Assembly (NCBI GenBank): GCA_964352025.1
Contig: CAYGPZ010000002.1
Location: 124,001 to 188,000 of the forward strand
Reading direction: 5' to 3'
Length of the DNA: 64,000 nucleotides
Origin: Hirschia sp964352025
Lineage (GTDB): Bacteria; Pseudomonadota; Alphaproteobacteria; Caulobacterales; Hyphomonadaceae
The position numbers and the translations under genes are program-made. Under the pieces are notes generated by a model. The model ran no database searches. It had not been told where the DNA came from and saw only the letters and a list, made by a program, of their open reading frames with translations. Below are positions 40,657 to 49,206 of the stretch, one piece after another (positions within the stretch are counted from its first letter, which is position 1; each line of letters opens with the position of its first letter).

Positions 40657-41643
40657 GTGACCACACATCAATCTGAGTATCGTTCCGTTGTCACTGGTAT
40701 AGGTGGCTATCTTCCTGAGCGTATTTTGACGAATGAAGATTTGTCGAAAATGGTAGATACAGATGATCAGTGGATTACCGAACGCACCGGGATTAAGTCT
40801 CGGCGTATCGCTGCAGATGATGAGATGACATCTGATTTGGGGTGTAAGGCTGCTCAAATCGCGATGGAAGATGCTGGTGTGACTCCGGATGATATTGATC
40901 TGATCATTTGTGCGACAGCGACACCAGATAAGACTTTCCCAGCAACTGCATCAATTATTCAACGTAAATTGGGTGTTTTGAATGGCGCGGCATTTGATGT
41001 TCATGCGGTGTGCTCCGGATTCGTTTTTGCCATGTCGACAGCGGACAATTTTCTAGCTCGCGGTCAGTTTAAACGGGCGCTCGTCATTGGCGCTGAGACG
41101 TTTTCGCGGATTATCGATTGGTCCGATCGCGGCACTTGTGTGCTTTTTGGAGATGGTGGCGGTGCTGTTGTGCTAGAACGCAAGACAGTCGAAGAGGCCG
41201 ATGGTAGTGGCATAATAGGTGCTCATTTGCGTACTGATGGTCGCTATGTTGATCTGTTGCATGTGGATGGTGGGCCATCTTCAACGCAAACAGTTGGGCA
41301 TTTGCGAATGGTGGGGAACCAGGTCTTTAAACACGCAGTCAATAAAATCTCAGAATCAGTTCGTACCGTCGTCAATGAGGCTGAACTTGAGCTAGAAAAT
41401 ATTGACTGGCTCGTGCCGCATCAGGCCAATCAGCGTATTTTATCAGCTGTCGCACGAAATCTAGGTGTTGAAGAAAATCGAATCGTATCTACAGTTGCTG
41501 AACATGGAAATACTTCTGCTGCATCTGTGCCGCTTGCTTTGAGTGAATTGCACAAATCCGGCAAACTTAAAAAAGGTGATCTTGTACTGATCGAGGCGAT
41601 TGGTGGAGGTCTTTCTTGGGGTGCTGCACTGTTTCGACTTTAA
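40657..41643 (+). CDS. fabH: 3-oxoacyl-ACP synthase III (KAS III)
   Basis: A 328-residue condensing enzyme that starts fatty acid synthesis from acetyl-CoA and malonyl-ACP. The Cys-His-Asn triad is visible: Cys119 in 'VHAVCSGFVFAM', His255 in 'WLVPHQANQRIL' and Asn285 in 'EHGNTSAASVPLALSEL'. The C-terminus 'GGGLSWGAALFRL' is the family hallmark. Translation begins with GTG, 3 bases after plsX. A T-rich hairpin follows the gene, separating it from ihfA. Confidence 0.97.
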   Translation: MTTHQSEYRSVVTGIGGYLPERILTNEDLSKMVDTDDQWITERTGIKSRRIAADDEMTSDLGCKAAQIAMEDAGVTPDDIDLIICATATPDKTFPATASIIQRKLGVLNGAAFDVHAVCSGFVFAMSTADNFLARGQFKRALVIGAETFSRIIDWSDRGTCVLFGDGGGAVVLERKTVEEADGSGIIGAHLRTDGRYVDLLHVDGGPSSTQTVGHLRMVGNQVFKHAVNKISESVRTVVNEAELELENIDWLVPHQANQRILSAVARNLGVEENRIVSTVAEHGNTSAASVPLALSELHKSGKLKKGDLVLIEAIGGGLSWGAALFRL

Positions 41644-41648
41644 TTAAT

Positions 41649-41680
41649 GAACAGTAAACAAATGTAATTGTTCGTTTTTT
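41649..41680 (+). terminator. Possible terminator after fabH
   Basis: GAACA pairs with TGTTC (seven pairs if a wobble pair is counted) around a 15-base loop, followed by six T. Weak stem, good T-tract. Confidence 0.45.
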
Positions 41681-41747
41681 ATTCTGAACATACTTAACAA
41701 AAGCAGTTTCTCGAGGTAGGATAGGCTATTAACTGGGAGCTGCTGAC

Positions 41748-42050
41748 GTGACTGAGAAAACAATTACTCGTGCAGATATTGTCGATAAACTGGTGCAGGA
41801 AGTTGGCCTGACCAGACAAGACTCTAGCGATTATCTTGAGAGAGTACTCGAGATGGTTTGTGAAGAACTTGTTGCGGATAATCCCGTAAAGCTAGCTCGC
41901 TTTGGAAATTTTGTCGTTCGCCGCAAAAATGCGCGAGTAGGGCGTAATCCTAAAACAGGAAAAGAAGCGCCAATAACTGCGCGTCGCGTTGTTACATTTA
42001 AGCCGTCGCCATTGATGCGTCGCCGTGTAGAAGCTTCGCTGGCTAAATAG
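41748..42050 (+). CDS. ihfA: Integration host factor subunit alpha
   Basis: A 100-residue HU/IHF-family DNA-bending protein. 'TITRADIVDKLVQEVGLTRQ' begins the helical base, and 'VKLARFGNFVVRRKNARVGR' and 'NPKTGKEAPITARRVVTFKP' form the beta arms, with the intercalating proline in 'RNPKTGKE'. The C-terminus 'SPLMRRRVE' fits IHF-alpha. It starts at GTG 41748 with GGGAG eight bases upstream. The merR gene follows almost immediately, as in most Alphaproteobacteria. Confidence 0.95.
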   Translation: MTEKTITRADIVDKLVQEVGLTRQDSSDYLERVLEMVCEELVADNPVKLARFGNFVVRRKNARVGRNPKTGKEAPITARRVVTFKPSPLMRRRVEASLAK

Positions 42051-42059
42051 GGATTGAGA

Positions 42060-42638
42060 ATGAACGCCTCTGCTCCAAAAATCATTTATGATGATTTGCA
42101 AGATGCCGACCAGACTTCATCTAATACATTTGAAACTGAAAACACATCCAAGAATAGCGCCACTAGCCGTGGTCGCTCAGTAAAGTCCGTTGAGGCTTTT
42201 CGTTCAATTGGAGAAGCCGCCGAAGAATTGGGTCTTAAGACGCACGTTCTGCGCTTTTGGGAAACCAAATTTTCGCAAATTTCGCCAATGAAACGCAAAG
42301 ACCGTCGACGGTTTTATCGTGCTGAAGATATGTTGACCTTACGCGCGATTCAGATTCTGCTTCACGAGCGTGGAATGACGATAAAGGGAGCTCAGCGCTA
42401 CCTTGCATCTACGCCTGTTGATGAATTGCTCAGCGAAGAAAGAAGCGAAATGTCCTCAAACGTAGCTGGAAAGTCCGTCCGTGATTTGCAAGATGTTGTG
42501 CGTACCGCTGTTGAAGGCGGGGCATTTAAGGCGGCTGCTGAAGTCGAGAGCGAGTTGCCGCGCGAACGCCTTGATCGATTGCTTCAAGATCTAACAGGTT
42601 TGAAAGCTAAGCTGGATGACGTCCGCAAAGCGTCCTGA
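42060..42638 (+). CDS. MerR family transcriptional regulator
   Basis: A 192-residue regulator. After a polar N-terminus of about 40 residues comes the MerR helix-turn-helix: 'FRSIGEAAEELGLKTHVLRF' with 'WETKFSQISPMKRKDRRRFY', then 'LTLRAIQILLHERGMTIKGA' (about 95-114), which starts the dimer helix. No metal-binding cysteines are present, so it is the general type of MerR protein conserved beside ihfA in Alphaproteobacteria, with unknown signal. The ATG at 42060 is preferred to an in-frame TTG two codons earlier. Ends at a strong terminator. Confidence 0.92.
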   Translation: MNASAPKIIYDDLQDADQTSSNTFETENTSKNSATSRGRSVKSVEAFRSIGEAAEELGLKTHVLRFWETKFSQISPMKRKDRRRFYRAEDMLTLRAIQILLHERGMTIKGAQRYLASTPVDELLSEERSEMSSNVAGKSVRDLQDVVRTAVEGGAFKAAAEVESELPRERLDRLLQDLTGLKAKLDDVRKAS

Positions 42639-42668
42639 TCTGCTTAACTGGTTCATGATTATAATTAG

Positions 42669-42702
42669 AAGTCCCGTAGCTTGAATGTTGCGGGACTTTT
42701 TT
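42669..42702 (+). terminator. Intrinsic terminator after the ihfA-merR unit
   Basis: AAGTCCCG (42669-42676) pairs with CGGGACTT (42691-42698) around a 14-base loop, and six T follow. Confidence 0.85.
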
Positions 42703-42790
42703 GTGAATACCTATCTGGATTGATTGTACAGACCTAGAAAGTTGATTGCCACAAAGGTGAGGCTGGCATATAAAACGTCTCTTGATTTGT

Positions 42791-42867
42791 CGGGGCGTGG
42801 CGCAGTCCGGTAGCGCACTGGTCTGGGGGACCAGGGGTCGCAGGTTCAAGTCCTGCCGTCCCGACCA
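42791..42867 (+). tRNA. tRNA-Pro (anticodon GGG)
   Basis: A 77-base cloverleaf. The acceptor stem CGGGGCG pairs with CGTCCCG (one wobble). The D-arm is around 'GCGCAGTCCGGTAGCGC', the anticodon stem is CTGGT/ACCAG with loop CTGGGGG giving anticodon GGG, and the T-arm includes GGTTCAAGTCC. The 3' CCA is encoded. It lies downstream of merR, a common place for tRNA-Pro in Alphaproteobacteria. No integrase or att repeat is seen beside it. Confidence 0.97.
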
Positions 42868-42882
42868 ATTCTCAATGTGATA

Positions 42883-43794
42883 TCACGCGGGATTATACGT
42901 GTTGATCCATAATGCAGAATCAATTTTCTCCAACCGAAAATACTCAGCCATCGCGTAGGCCGATTTGGCTGTGTATGTTCGATAGAGTTCAATATTAGTC
43001 TGAGCTTCAAATGCTGTTGTAAATTCATCTAACGACGTATTGGTTTTTCCAAACCCACCAAAATGAAACTTGTAATCGATCGTCCAATTATCAGGCGTTC
43101 TAACATTGGCTATTTGCAAAGTGGATTGCACGCGTTCGGTTAGCGATGGATCAGACTTCACAGCCGATACACCAATCACTTTTGTTTGATTTCCTACACC
43201 TGCGGCAATGCCCGACAATGTTCCGCCGAGGCCAACTGGGACGAATACGTGTGAGTATTCACCTTTGAGTGCGCTAAATTGCTTAGCGATATAGGAAACG
43301 GATTCTGACGTCGTGCCGCCCTCGGGTATCAAGTGAAACCGACCTTGGGAATTATTCAGTGTTGATATAAAGTTCGGGTCTTCTCGTTGTTTGTAATCTT
43401 CAGGTGAAAGTAAGATCACTTTAACGCCACGCTTGATAAGAAATTCTTCAAGCATTTTGTGATGTCCCTTGGGACTTTCTCTTAAGAAGGCAATTGCATT
43501 TAGTCGGAGCATTCGCGCGAGTACCCCAAAAGCACGAAGGTGATTGGAGTGGCTGCCACCAAACGTCGCGACGGGAATGTCTGATTGGTCCTCTTTTATA
43601 TAGGCAGCAAGGTTTGGCGTAAGTTTCATAACCTTATTGCCAGAGAGGTTCTTGCCTAATAGGTCACCGCGATAGGCGTCGAATTTGAATTCAAGCCCTG
43701 TATCGAGGGAAATGAAACTGTGCCGGGTTATCGGAACAGTTTTCTCTTGAAGTAAAGCGATTAGCCGAAGTCTATTCTCATAACATCTGGACAT
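42883..43794 (-). CDS. PLP-dependent D-cysteine desulfhydrase / ACC deaminase-like enzyme
   Basis: A 303-residue fold-type II PLP enzyme. 'GDLLGKNLSGNKVMKL' (about 40-55) has the Schiff-base lysine in 'GNK'. 'PVATFGGSHSNHLRAFGVLA' (about 74-93) is the family's substrate loop. 'VFVPVGLGGTLSGIAAGV' (about 184-201) binds the PLP phosphate. Members act on D-cysteine or 1-aminocyclopropane-carboxylate, and the choice is not decided here. It ends 16 bases after the tRNA-Pro 3' end on the opposite strand. Confidence 0.88.
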   Translation of the reverse strand: MSRCYENRLRLIALLQEKTVPITRHSFISLDTGLEFKFDAYRGDLLGKNLSGNKVMKLTPNLAAYIKEDQSDIPVATFGGSHSNHLRAFGVLARMLRLNAIAFLRESPKGHHKMLEEFLIKRGVKVILLSPEDYKQREDPNFISTLNNSQGRFHLIPEGGTTSESVSYIAKQFSALKGEYSHVFVPVGLGGTLSGIAAGVGNQTKVIGVSAVKSDPSLTERVQSTLQIANVRTPDNWTIDYKFHFGGFGKTNTSLDEFTTAFEAQTNIELYRTYTAKSAYAMAEYFRLEKIDSALWINTYNPA

Positions 43795-43957
43795 TAGAAG
43801 GAACGTTGGCCTTTGCGAAAAAGTGGTATCTCATGGTGTTTTGATATCACATGAAGCGCCGAGTTTTCGACGAATAGTGCTGAATTATACTTTTTAAGTT
43901 GATTGATCCATAGACAGATGCAATCAGACCTTAGTGGGTCATATATGGCAGTGTTAC

Positions 43958-44584
43958 ATGGTTGAAGTTTTACTCAATTTTTTCGAGGCCTACCCGTGGG
44001 GCGTGTATGCGTGCTTCTTGATAGTACCATTCATTCAAGAAGATGCTGCGGTAATTGGTTCAGCAGCTGCTGCTGTCGCAGGTTTGGGCAATCCAGCTCT
44101 GCTCGCTTTTTCCATATTGCTTGGCTTGTCGATGAGCGACCTTTGGAAATATTGGGCCGGGCGGGCAGCTCTTTCACAACAATGGGCGCAAAAATACGCC
44201 GATAGACCTAGTGTGAAACGTGCTAGAGATGGGGTGGTCAATCATCTTGCATCTAGCTTGATGGCAGTGCGCTTTGTTCCCGGGACACGAATTCCATTTT
44301 ATTTGGCGTCGGGCTTTTTTAAAGCGCCATTCGCCAAATTCTCATTCTTTGTGATTTTTTCCGGTGCGCTCTATATCGCGATTACTTTTTGCTTCTTCTA
44401 CATTTTTGGAGAGATTGCAGGGGAAAAGGCTAAATCATGGTTGCCTATAATCGCGATATCGTTGGTTGTTATTCTGGTCGTACTTCAGGTTATTCGCCGC
44501 AGGCGCGGGAATGTGAAATTATCAGAAGAAGAAAAACGAGAATTAAAGCAGGCTGAATTGGAAGATTCAGCAAACAAAAGCTAG
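43958..44584 (+). CDS. DedA family (VTT domain) membrane protein
   Basis: A 208-residue inner-membrane protein with four to five hydrophobic segments. The VTT/SNARE-associated motif is 'IPFIQEDAAVIGSAAAAV'-like at the N-terminus (acidic pair in a membrane re-entrant loop), with 'GLSMSDLWKYWAGR' and 'AVRFVPGTRIPFYLASGFF' (about 105-123) carrying the conserved arginine-rich re-entrant segment. DedA proteins act as lipid carriers or scramblases, such as undecaprenyl-phosphate flippases. Start uncertain: ATG 43958 is preferred over GTG 43934; neither has a good Shine-Dalgarno. Its TAG stop is shared in the bases CTAG with the convergent erpA stop. Confidence 0.87.
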   Translation: MVEVLLNFFEAYPWGVYACFLIVPFIQEDAAVIGSAAAAVAGLGNPALLAFSILLGLSMSDLWKYWAGRAALSQQWAQKYADRPSVKRARDGVVNHLASSLMAVRFVPGTRIPFYLASGFFKAPFAKFSFFVIFSGALYIAITFCFFYIFGEIAGEKAKSWLPIIAISLVVILVVLQVIRRRRGNVKLSEEEKRELKQAELEDSANKS

Positions 44585-44910
44585 ACCGAAAAGCTGGTTC
44601 CACATCCACACGATGCTGTTGCATTTGGGTTGTTAATCTTGAATGACGCACCGATAATTTCATTCACATAGTCGATTTCGCATCCTTCTAGAAACGGTAT
44701 ACTGGTTTCATCGACCACTACTTTTGCACCGTCGCGTTCAAAGACGATGTCGTCTTCATTGGTGTCGTTTGCAAAATCAAAAGTGTAGGAAAAGCCCGAG
44801 CATCCACCACCAAGTACGCCAATACGCAACATTGAGGCATTGCCTTGATCTTCAAGAATTAGCTTGATGCGATTGGCAGCAGAAGAAGTGATTGTGACTT
44901 TGTCTTGCAT
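44581..44910 (-). CDS. erpA: Iron-sulfur cluster insertion protein ErpA (A-type carrier)
   Basis: A 109-residue A-type carrier for Fe-S cluster delivery. The three cluster cysteines are present: one in 'VLGGGCSGFSYTFDF' (about 33-47) and two in the terminal 'ATASCGCGTSF'. 'EGCEIDYVNEIIGASFKINN' is the usual middle block. Motifs fit ErpA/IscA; the single-gene context next to dgt, away from isc or suf genes, favours ErpA. The ATG at 44910 is preferred over a TTG four codons upstream. Convergent with the DedA gene, overlapping by 4 bases. Confidence 0.92.
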   Translation of the reverse strand: MQDKVTITSSAANRIKLILEDQGNASMLRIGVLGGGCSGFSYTFDFANDTNEDDIVFERDGAKVVVDETSIPFLEGCEIDYVNEIIGASFKINNPNATASCGCGTSFSV

Positions 44911-45030
44911 TATTGTAACCAAACTGGTCCAGAAAGTAATCCGTTAATAATATAAGCTTAATGCTCGGCGTGCATCTGTAATGTAGTGACAGTATCCGCA
45001 AATTAAAAGCTTTTTTGGAAAGCAAATTTC

Positions 45031-46221
45031 ATGGTTGAAACATTTGTTCCTCCCCCGCGCGCAATTTTTGCTAGTGATCCGCTAAAGACGCGTGGTCGTG
45101 TGCATGATGAAGCGCCATCTGCGTCAAGGACTTGTTTCCAACGGGATAGGGATCGAATCATACACTCGTCTGCTTTTCGTCGTTTGAAGCAGAAAACTCA
45201 GGTGTTTGTTGCGCATGAAGGTGACTTCTATCGTACCCGTTTAACGCACTCTCTAGAGGTTGCTCAGATTGCGCGTTCGGTTGCGCGCACACTAGGGCTT
45301 GATGAGGATTTGGCTGAGGCATTGGCGCTATGTCACGATATTGGGCATCCACCATTTGGTCATGCGGGTGAAGATGAGCTTGATGCGTGCATGGAAAAAT
45401 ATAATGGATTTGACCATAACGCTCAGACTTTGCGCGTGGTCACGCGTTTGGAGAAAAGATATCCAACTTTTGATGGATTGAATTTGAGTTGGGAAACGTT
45501 AGAGGGCTTGGTGAAACACAATGGTCCTTTGTTGACAGAAGACCAATCTATAGATGTTCTACCACAAGCCTTTCGCGATTTTACGCCTTTAGAAACATTA
45601 GAATTGCATACTTACTCTGGACCTGAAGCGCAGGTGGCGGCACTTGCTGACGATATCGCTTATAATAACCACGATATTGATGACGGGATTGCAGCGGGAT
45701 TGTTTACGGTTAAAGAACTTTGCGAAGTTCCGCTTGTCGGAGATGTCTTTAAAGCTGTTCGAAAAGAATACGCCTTCTTGGAAGAGCGTTTAATTGTGGC
45801 CGAGGCCGTCCGACGTTTGATTGGTATCTGGGTAGAAGATTTAGTAAAAGAAACGCGACGCCGACTTAAAAAGCATAATCCCCAGAGTGCAGAAGATATC
45901 CGTCATTTGAATGAGCCGATCGTTGCGTTTTCAAAACGTTTGGATGACAAGCAAAAAGTGCTTAGAGCGTTTCTCTTTGAACGCATGTATAAGCATTACA
46001 AAGTTAACCGTATGCGATCTCAGGCAAAGCGGATATTGAATGATCTTTTCGAGCTATTCAATGCTGAGCCTAATACTTTGCCACCGCCTTGGCGTCAGGA
46101 TGCCGAGCAAACGACGGATGATCGAAGAGCGCGCATAGTTTGTGACTATATAGCAGGTATGACAGATAACTACGCAATTGAAGAGCACCGTCGTCTGTTT
46201 AACTTGGATTCGATGATCTAA
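45031..46221 (+). CDS. dgt: Deoxyguanosinetriphosphate triphosphohydrolase-like protein
   Basis: A 396-residue HD-domain phosphohydrolase that splits dNTPs to nucleoside and triphosphate. 'DRDRIIHSSAFRRLKQKTQV' (about 39-58) precedes 'TRLTHSLEVAQIARSVAR', where the first HD-site histidine lies. 'ALCHDIGHPPFGHAGEDEL' (about 106-124) is the metal-binding HD motif, and 'ADDIAYNNHDIDDGI' the later Asp. Divergent from erpA, as in related genomes, where it often precedes argS; argS is missing here. Confidence 0.94.
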   Translation: MVETFVPPPRAIFASDPLKTRGRVHDEAPSASRTCFQRDRDRIIHSSAFRRLKQKTQVFVAHEGDFYRTRLTHSLEVAQIARSVARTLGLDEDLAEALALCHDIGHPPFGHAGEDELDACMEKYNGFDHNAQTLRVVTRLEKRYPTFDGLNLSWETLEGLVKHNGPLLTEDQSIDVLPQAFRDFTPLETLELHTYSGPEAQVAALADDIAYNNHDIDDGIAAGLFTVKELCEVPLVGDVFKAVRKEYAFLEERLIVAEAVRRLIGIWVEDLVKETRRRLKKHNPQSAEDIRHLNEPIVAFSKRLDDKQKVLRAFLFERMYKHYKVNRMRSQAKRILNDLFELFNAEPNTLPPPWRQDAEQTTDDRRARIVCDYIAGMTDNYAIEEHRRLFNLDSMI

Positions 46222-46355
46222 CGGTAACGCAGAGCTGTTGAAGTTTTAAGAATTGGTTTAGAAGCCGTAAACTATATTTCAATATCTTTGCTTCTGTTAC
46301 CATTCAACAAACACCCCCTATTTGGGTATTTGAAAGCGTTTAATAGGCACGTGAC

Positions 46356-47288
46356 ATGACGGATCGTAGATCAGACCAAAGTTCAAATGATCAATTGGCA
46401 TTTGCTGTCTTACCTGATGAAGCGGGCGGTTATGAAGTTCCCGATGGATATAATCGCGGACCTATGATTCTGGCGTTGGCTTTGGGTGTTATTGCCGTTT
46501 TCGGAGTCGTGGTTTGGAACGCATATAAGCAGGGCGTTCGCCAATCCAATTCTTCGGCTTTACCGCAAATCGCCTCGGAAGGGGCTTTTAAGTCCAAGCC
46601 TATTAACCCGGGTGGACGTGCCGATATCAATACAGAATTGCATGTGTTGGATCAGGTCGGTGGATCAGCACGTGAAGAGTCAGCTTTTAACGAAATCGAA
46701 GTGCGTGAAGAGCCTGTTCCAGTAGTCGAAAATGTCGCAGTCGAATCAAATGCGATAAATGGATTGTCTTCAAAAGCTGTCGTGTCGTCGGTTCCTCAAA
46801 GCAATAATTCTTCTGCGACCAGACAAATTGGAAAGTCAGGAACGCCTGTTGATCTGCGTCCAGGAGCGAAAGCGCCAGGATCGACTATTCAAACCGCGCA
46901 AATAACACCGCGACCTACGATAAAAAGACCACCTGCACAAACTTCTGCTGATATTAATGTAACGCCGATTCAGACTCCAAAGCCACGTGCATCTGTACCA
47001 AAACCAGCATCTATAGGCGTGAATTTTTCTGTTGATGGAACGTATGTCGTTCAGTTAGCGGCTGTTAAATCTTCTGATGCAGTCGGGAATATTTGGGATA
47101 AAGCATCAAAAAATGCCCCAAAATTGTTTGAAAATGCAAACAGACACGTTCAGACCGTTGACCTTGGGCCCAAGGGGGTGTGGCATCGTGTTCAAGCTGG
47201 AAGTTTTGATTCGCGCGCAGATGCCAATGTTTTCTGTAAAGCATACAAAGCAAAAGGCGGAGACTGCATCGTTGCACTAAAAAAGTGA
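46356..47288 (+). CDS. SPOR domain-containing membrane protein
   Basis: A 310-residue protein. A single membrane helix lies at about 31-51 ('PMILALALGVIAVFGVVVW'). A long proline-, serine- and charge-rich linker (about 55-220) crosses the periplasm. The SPOR domain comes last (about 227-308), with 'GTYVVQLAAVKSSDAVGNIW' and 'WHRVQAGSFDSRADANVFCK', a fold that binds denuded septal peptidoglycan. It is therefore likely a division-site protein. It precedes nagZ by 9 bases, as is usual in Alphaproteobacteria. Confidence 0.9.
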   Translation: MTDRRSDQSSNDQLAFAVLPDEAGGYEVPDGYNRGPMILALALGVIAVFGVVVWNAYKQGVRQSNSSALPQIASEGAFKSKPINPGGRADINTELHVLDQVGGSAREESAFNEIEVREEPVPVVENVAVESNAINGLSSKAVVSSVPQSNNSSATRQIGKSGTPVDLRPGAKAPGSTIQTAQITPRPTIKRPPAQTSADINVTPIQTPKPRASVPKPASIGVNFSVDGTYVVQLAAVKSSDAVGNIWDKASKNAPKLFENANRHVQTVDLGPKGVWHRVQAGSFDSRADANVFCKAYKAKGGDCIVALKK

Positions 47289-47297
47289 TTGCGAAAA

Positions 47298-48374
47298 ATG
47301 AACGCACCTAAAGCATGTATACTGAGTGTTTCCGGTCCGGAGCTTCTGGACGAGGAAGCCATATTCCTAGCGCAGAATAACCCATGGGGTATTATTCTTA
47401 TGGGGCGATCCGTTAAGACCCGCAAACAGGTCCGCGCTCTAGTTGATGCTATATGGTCGGCATTGGGACGCCCTTGTTTAGTTTTTATCGATCAAGAAGG
47501 CGGGCGTGTGCGTCGCATGCGGCCTCCCGAATGGCCTGATTTTCCAGCCGGTGAAGTTTACGCAAAACTCTATAAGAAATCTCCAGAATTGGGTGAAGAA
47601 GCCGCTTGGCTTGGTCACCGTTTGATGGCTGCGGAACTTCAGCCGCTTGGGATTTACGCAGATTGCGCACCTATACTAGATCTTCGTCATCGCGGAGCGC
47701 ACGACATAATTGGTGATCGTGCATTTGGATCGACTTCAAGTCAGGTGTCCGCAATCGGTGCCGCAGCGATCAAAGGATTGATGGATGGCGGTGTTGCTAG
47801 CGTGATCAAACATATTCCAGGGCATGGGCGTGCGAAAATGGATAGTCATGATGCGCTTCCAATTGTTGATGCTTCGATCGATGAGTTGGACTTGGACTTT
47901 GCACCATTTTCCGCATTGAGTGATGCGCCAATGGCGATGACTGCGCATATTGCGTATCAGGCCTTTGATAGAGATGTTGCTGCGACAGTATCGAGAAAAA
48001 TTATACGAGATGTCATTCGAACACGTATCGGGTTTGATGGATTGCTGATGTCAGATGATCTCGGCATGAAGGCTCTGGGTGGAACATTGGAAAGCCGCGC
48101 GCGCAGTACATTTGAAGCGGGATGTGATGTTGTCCTTCATTGTGCTGGATTTGCAAAAGATCCTGACATTGTCCTGAGTGAGATGCGTCAGGTCGCTGCC
48201 GCTAGTCCACGTTTGTCAGGACGCGCTGAAGAGCGAGCACAAATTGCAACAGATAGTACTTTGCACAGAAAGCCTTTTGATATTGTTGAAGGGCGCAAAC
48301 GTTTTGATGAATTGATATCCTTGGTCAGCGCTGCTGAATTAGGAGAAGACCCAACAAATAGGGCTATCGCTTGA
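47298..48374 (+). CDS. nagZ: Beta-N-acetylhexosaminidase NagZ
   Basis: A 358-residue family-3 glycoside hydrolase of peptidoglycan recycling that removes GlcNAc from muropeptides in the cytoplasm. 'VFIDQEGGRVRRMRPPEWPD' (about 62-81), 'VIKHIPGHGRAKMDSHDALP' (about 170-189), with the His/Asp dyad that acts as acid/base, and 'DGLLMSDDLGMKAL' (about 252-265), with the nucleophile Asp, are all present. ATG 47298 is preferred to a TTG three codons earlier. Its stop overlaps the scpA start (TTGA). Confidence 0.94.
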   Translation: MNAPKACILSVSGPELLDEEAIFLAQNNPWGIILMGRSVKTRKQVRALVDAIWSALGRPCLVFIDQEGGRVRRMRPPEWPDFPAGEVYAKLYKKSPELGEEAAWLGHRLMAAELQPLGIYADCAPILDLRHRGAHDIIGDRAFGSTSSQVSAIGAAAIKGLMDGGVASVIKHIPGHGRAKMDSHDALPIVDASIDELDLDFAPFSALSDAPMAMTAHIAYQAFDRDVAATVSRKIIRDVIRTRIGFDGLLMSDDLGMKALGGTLESRARSTFEAGCDVVLHCAGFAKDPDIVLSEMRQVAAASPRLSGRAEERAQIATDSTLHRKPFDIVEGRKRFDELISLVSAAELGEDPTNRAIA

Positions 48375-49204
48375 TTGGCCAGGTGCAGGATAGTGCTTTA
48401 AAAGAAGCATCCAGAGAAGTCGAAGATGCGGCTCCTGAAGATGTCTTTAATGTCGATATCAAAGGCTATGAAGGGCCTTTGCACTTATTGCTGGAATTGT
48501 CTCGAAAGCAAAAAGTCGATCTCTTAGAAGTTTCAATTTTACAGCTTGCCGAACAGTTTCTAGATTTCATTCTCGAAGCAAAATCTAATCGTATTGATCT
48601 GGCTGCAGATTATCTATTGATGGCAGCGTGGCTGGCGTATCTCAAATCCAAATTATTACTGCCCAAGTTAGATGCAAATACGGCTGAAGAGCCCGAGGCA
48701 GACGGTATGGCGCGCAGGCTCGCCTTTCGATTAGCGCGGCTGGAAGCGATGCGGGAAGCCACCGTTGAAATGAACGCGTTGGACATATCTGGGCGAGATG
48801 TATTTGTCCGAGGCATACCAGAGCAGATTAAAGTTCTAAAAAAGACGACGTATAAGGCCAACGTCTATGATTTGATGAAAGCATTTGGCGATATCCAATC
48901 AAGAAAAGGCCAAAAGCGTTCACACGTGGTCCGCCGCCAGCCCGTATTGGCATTGGAAAGCGCGCGTAAGTCTCTGAAAAAGATCGCGCCCAAACTTGAT
49001 GATTGGGCTGCTATTCAAGGTCTCAAGCCACCTTCGGATGAACCTGATGAAACACCGAAGAAGTCCATAACAGCTAGCTATTTTGCTGCTGCATTGGAGC
49101 TTACACGTGACCGAGCTGTTGATTTGCGGCAGGATGCTGCATTATCTGACGTATATATACGTCGGGCTAACATTAGCGAGCCGACTCAACAAGCTGCGGA
49201 ATAG
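48371..49204 (+). CDS. scpA: Segregation and condensation protein A
   Basis: A 277-residue kleisin that with ScpB and SMC organises the chromosome. The N-terminal helix bundle shows 'VDIKGYEGPLHLLLELSRKQ' (about 29-48) with 'KVDLLEVSILQLAEQFLDFI' and 'ADYLLMAAWLAYLKSKLLLP' (about 79-98), highly characteristic of ScpA. The C-terminal part is more variable and would contact SMC. The start is TTG at 48371, overlapping the nagZ stop; an in-frame GTG at 48383 is an alternative. scpB follows after 2 bases. Confidence 0.94.
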   Translation: MIGQVQDSALKEASREVEDAAPEDVFNVDIKGYEGPLHLLLELSRKQKVDLLEVSILQLAEQFLDFILEAKSNRIDLAADYLLMAAWLAYLKSKLLLPKLDANTAEEPEADGMARRLAFRLARLEAMREATVEMNALDISGRDVFVRGIPEQIKVLKKTTYKANVYDLMKAFGDIQSRKGQKRSHVVRRQPVLALESARKSLKKIAPKLDDWAAIQGLKPPSDEPDETPKKSITASYFAAALELTRDRAVDLRQDAALSDVYIRRANISEPTQQAAE

Positions 49205-49206
49205 CG

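Noticed and set aside
42791..43794. Genomic island at tRNA-Pro
   Set aside because: No integrase, no direct repeat of the tRNA 3' end seen within the window, and the neighbouring genes look ordinary.
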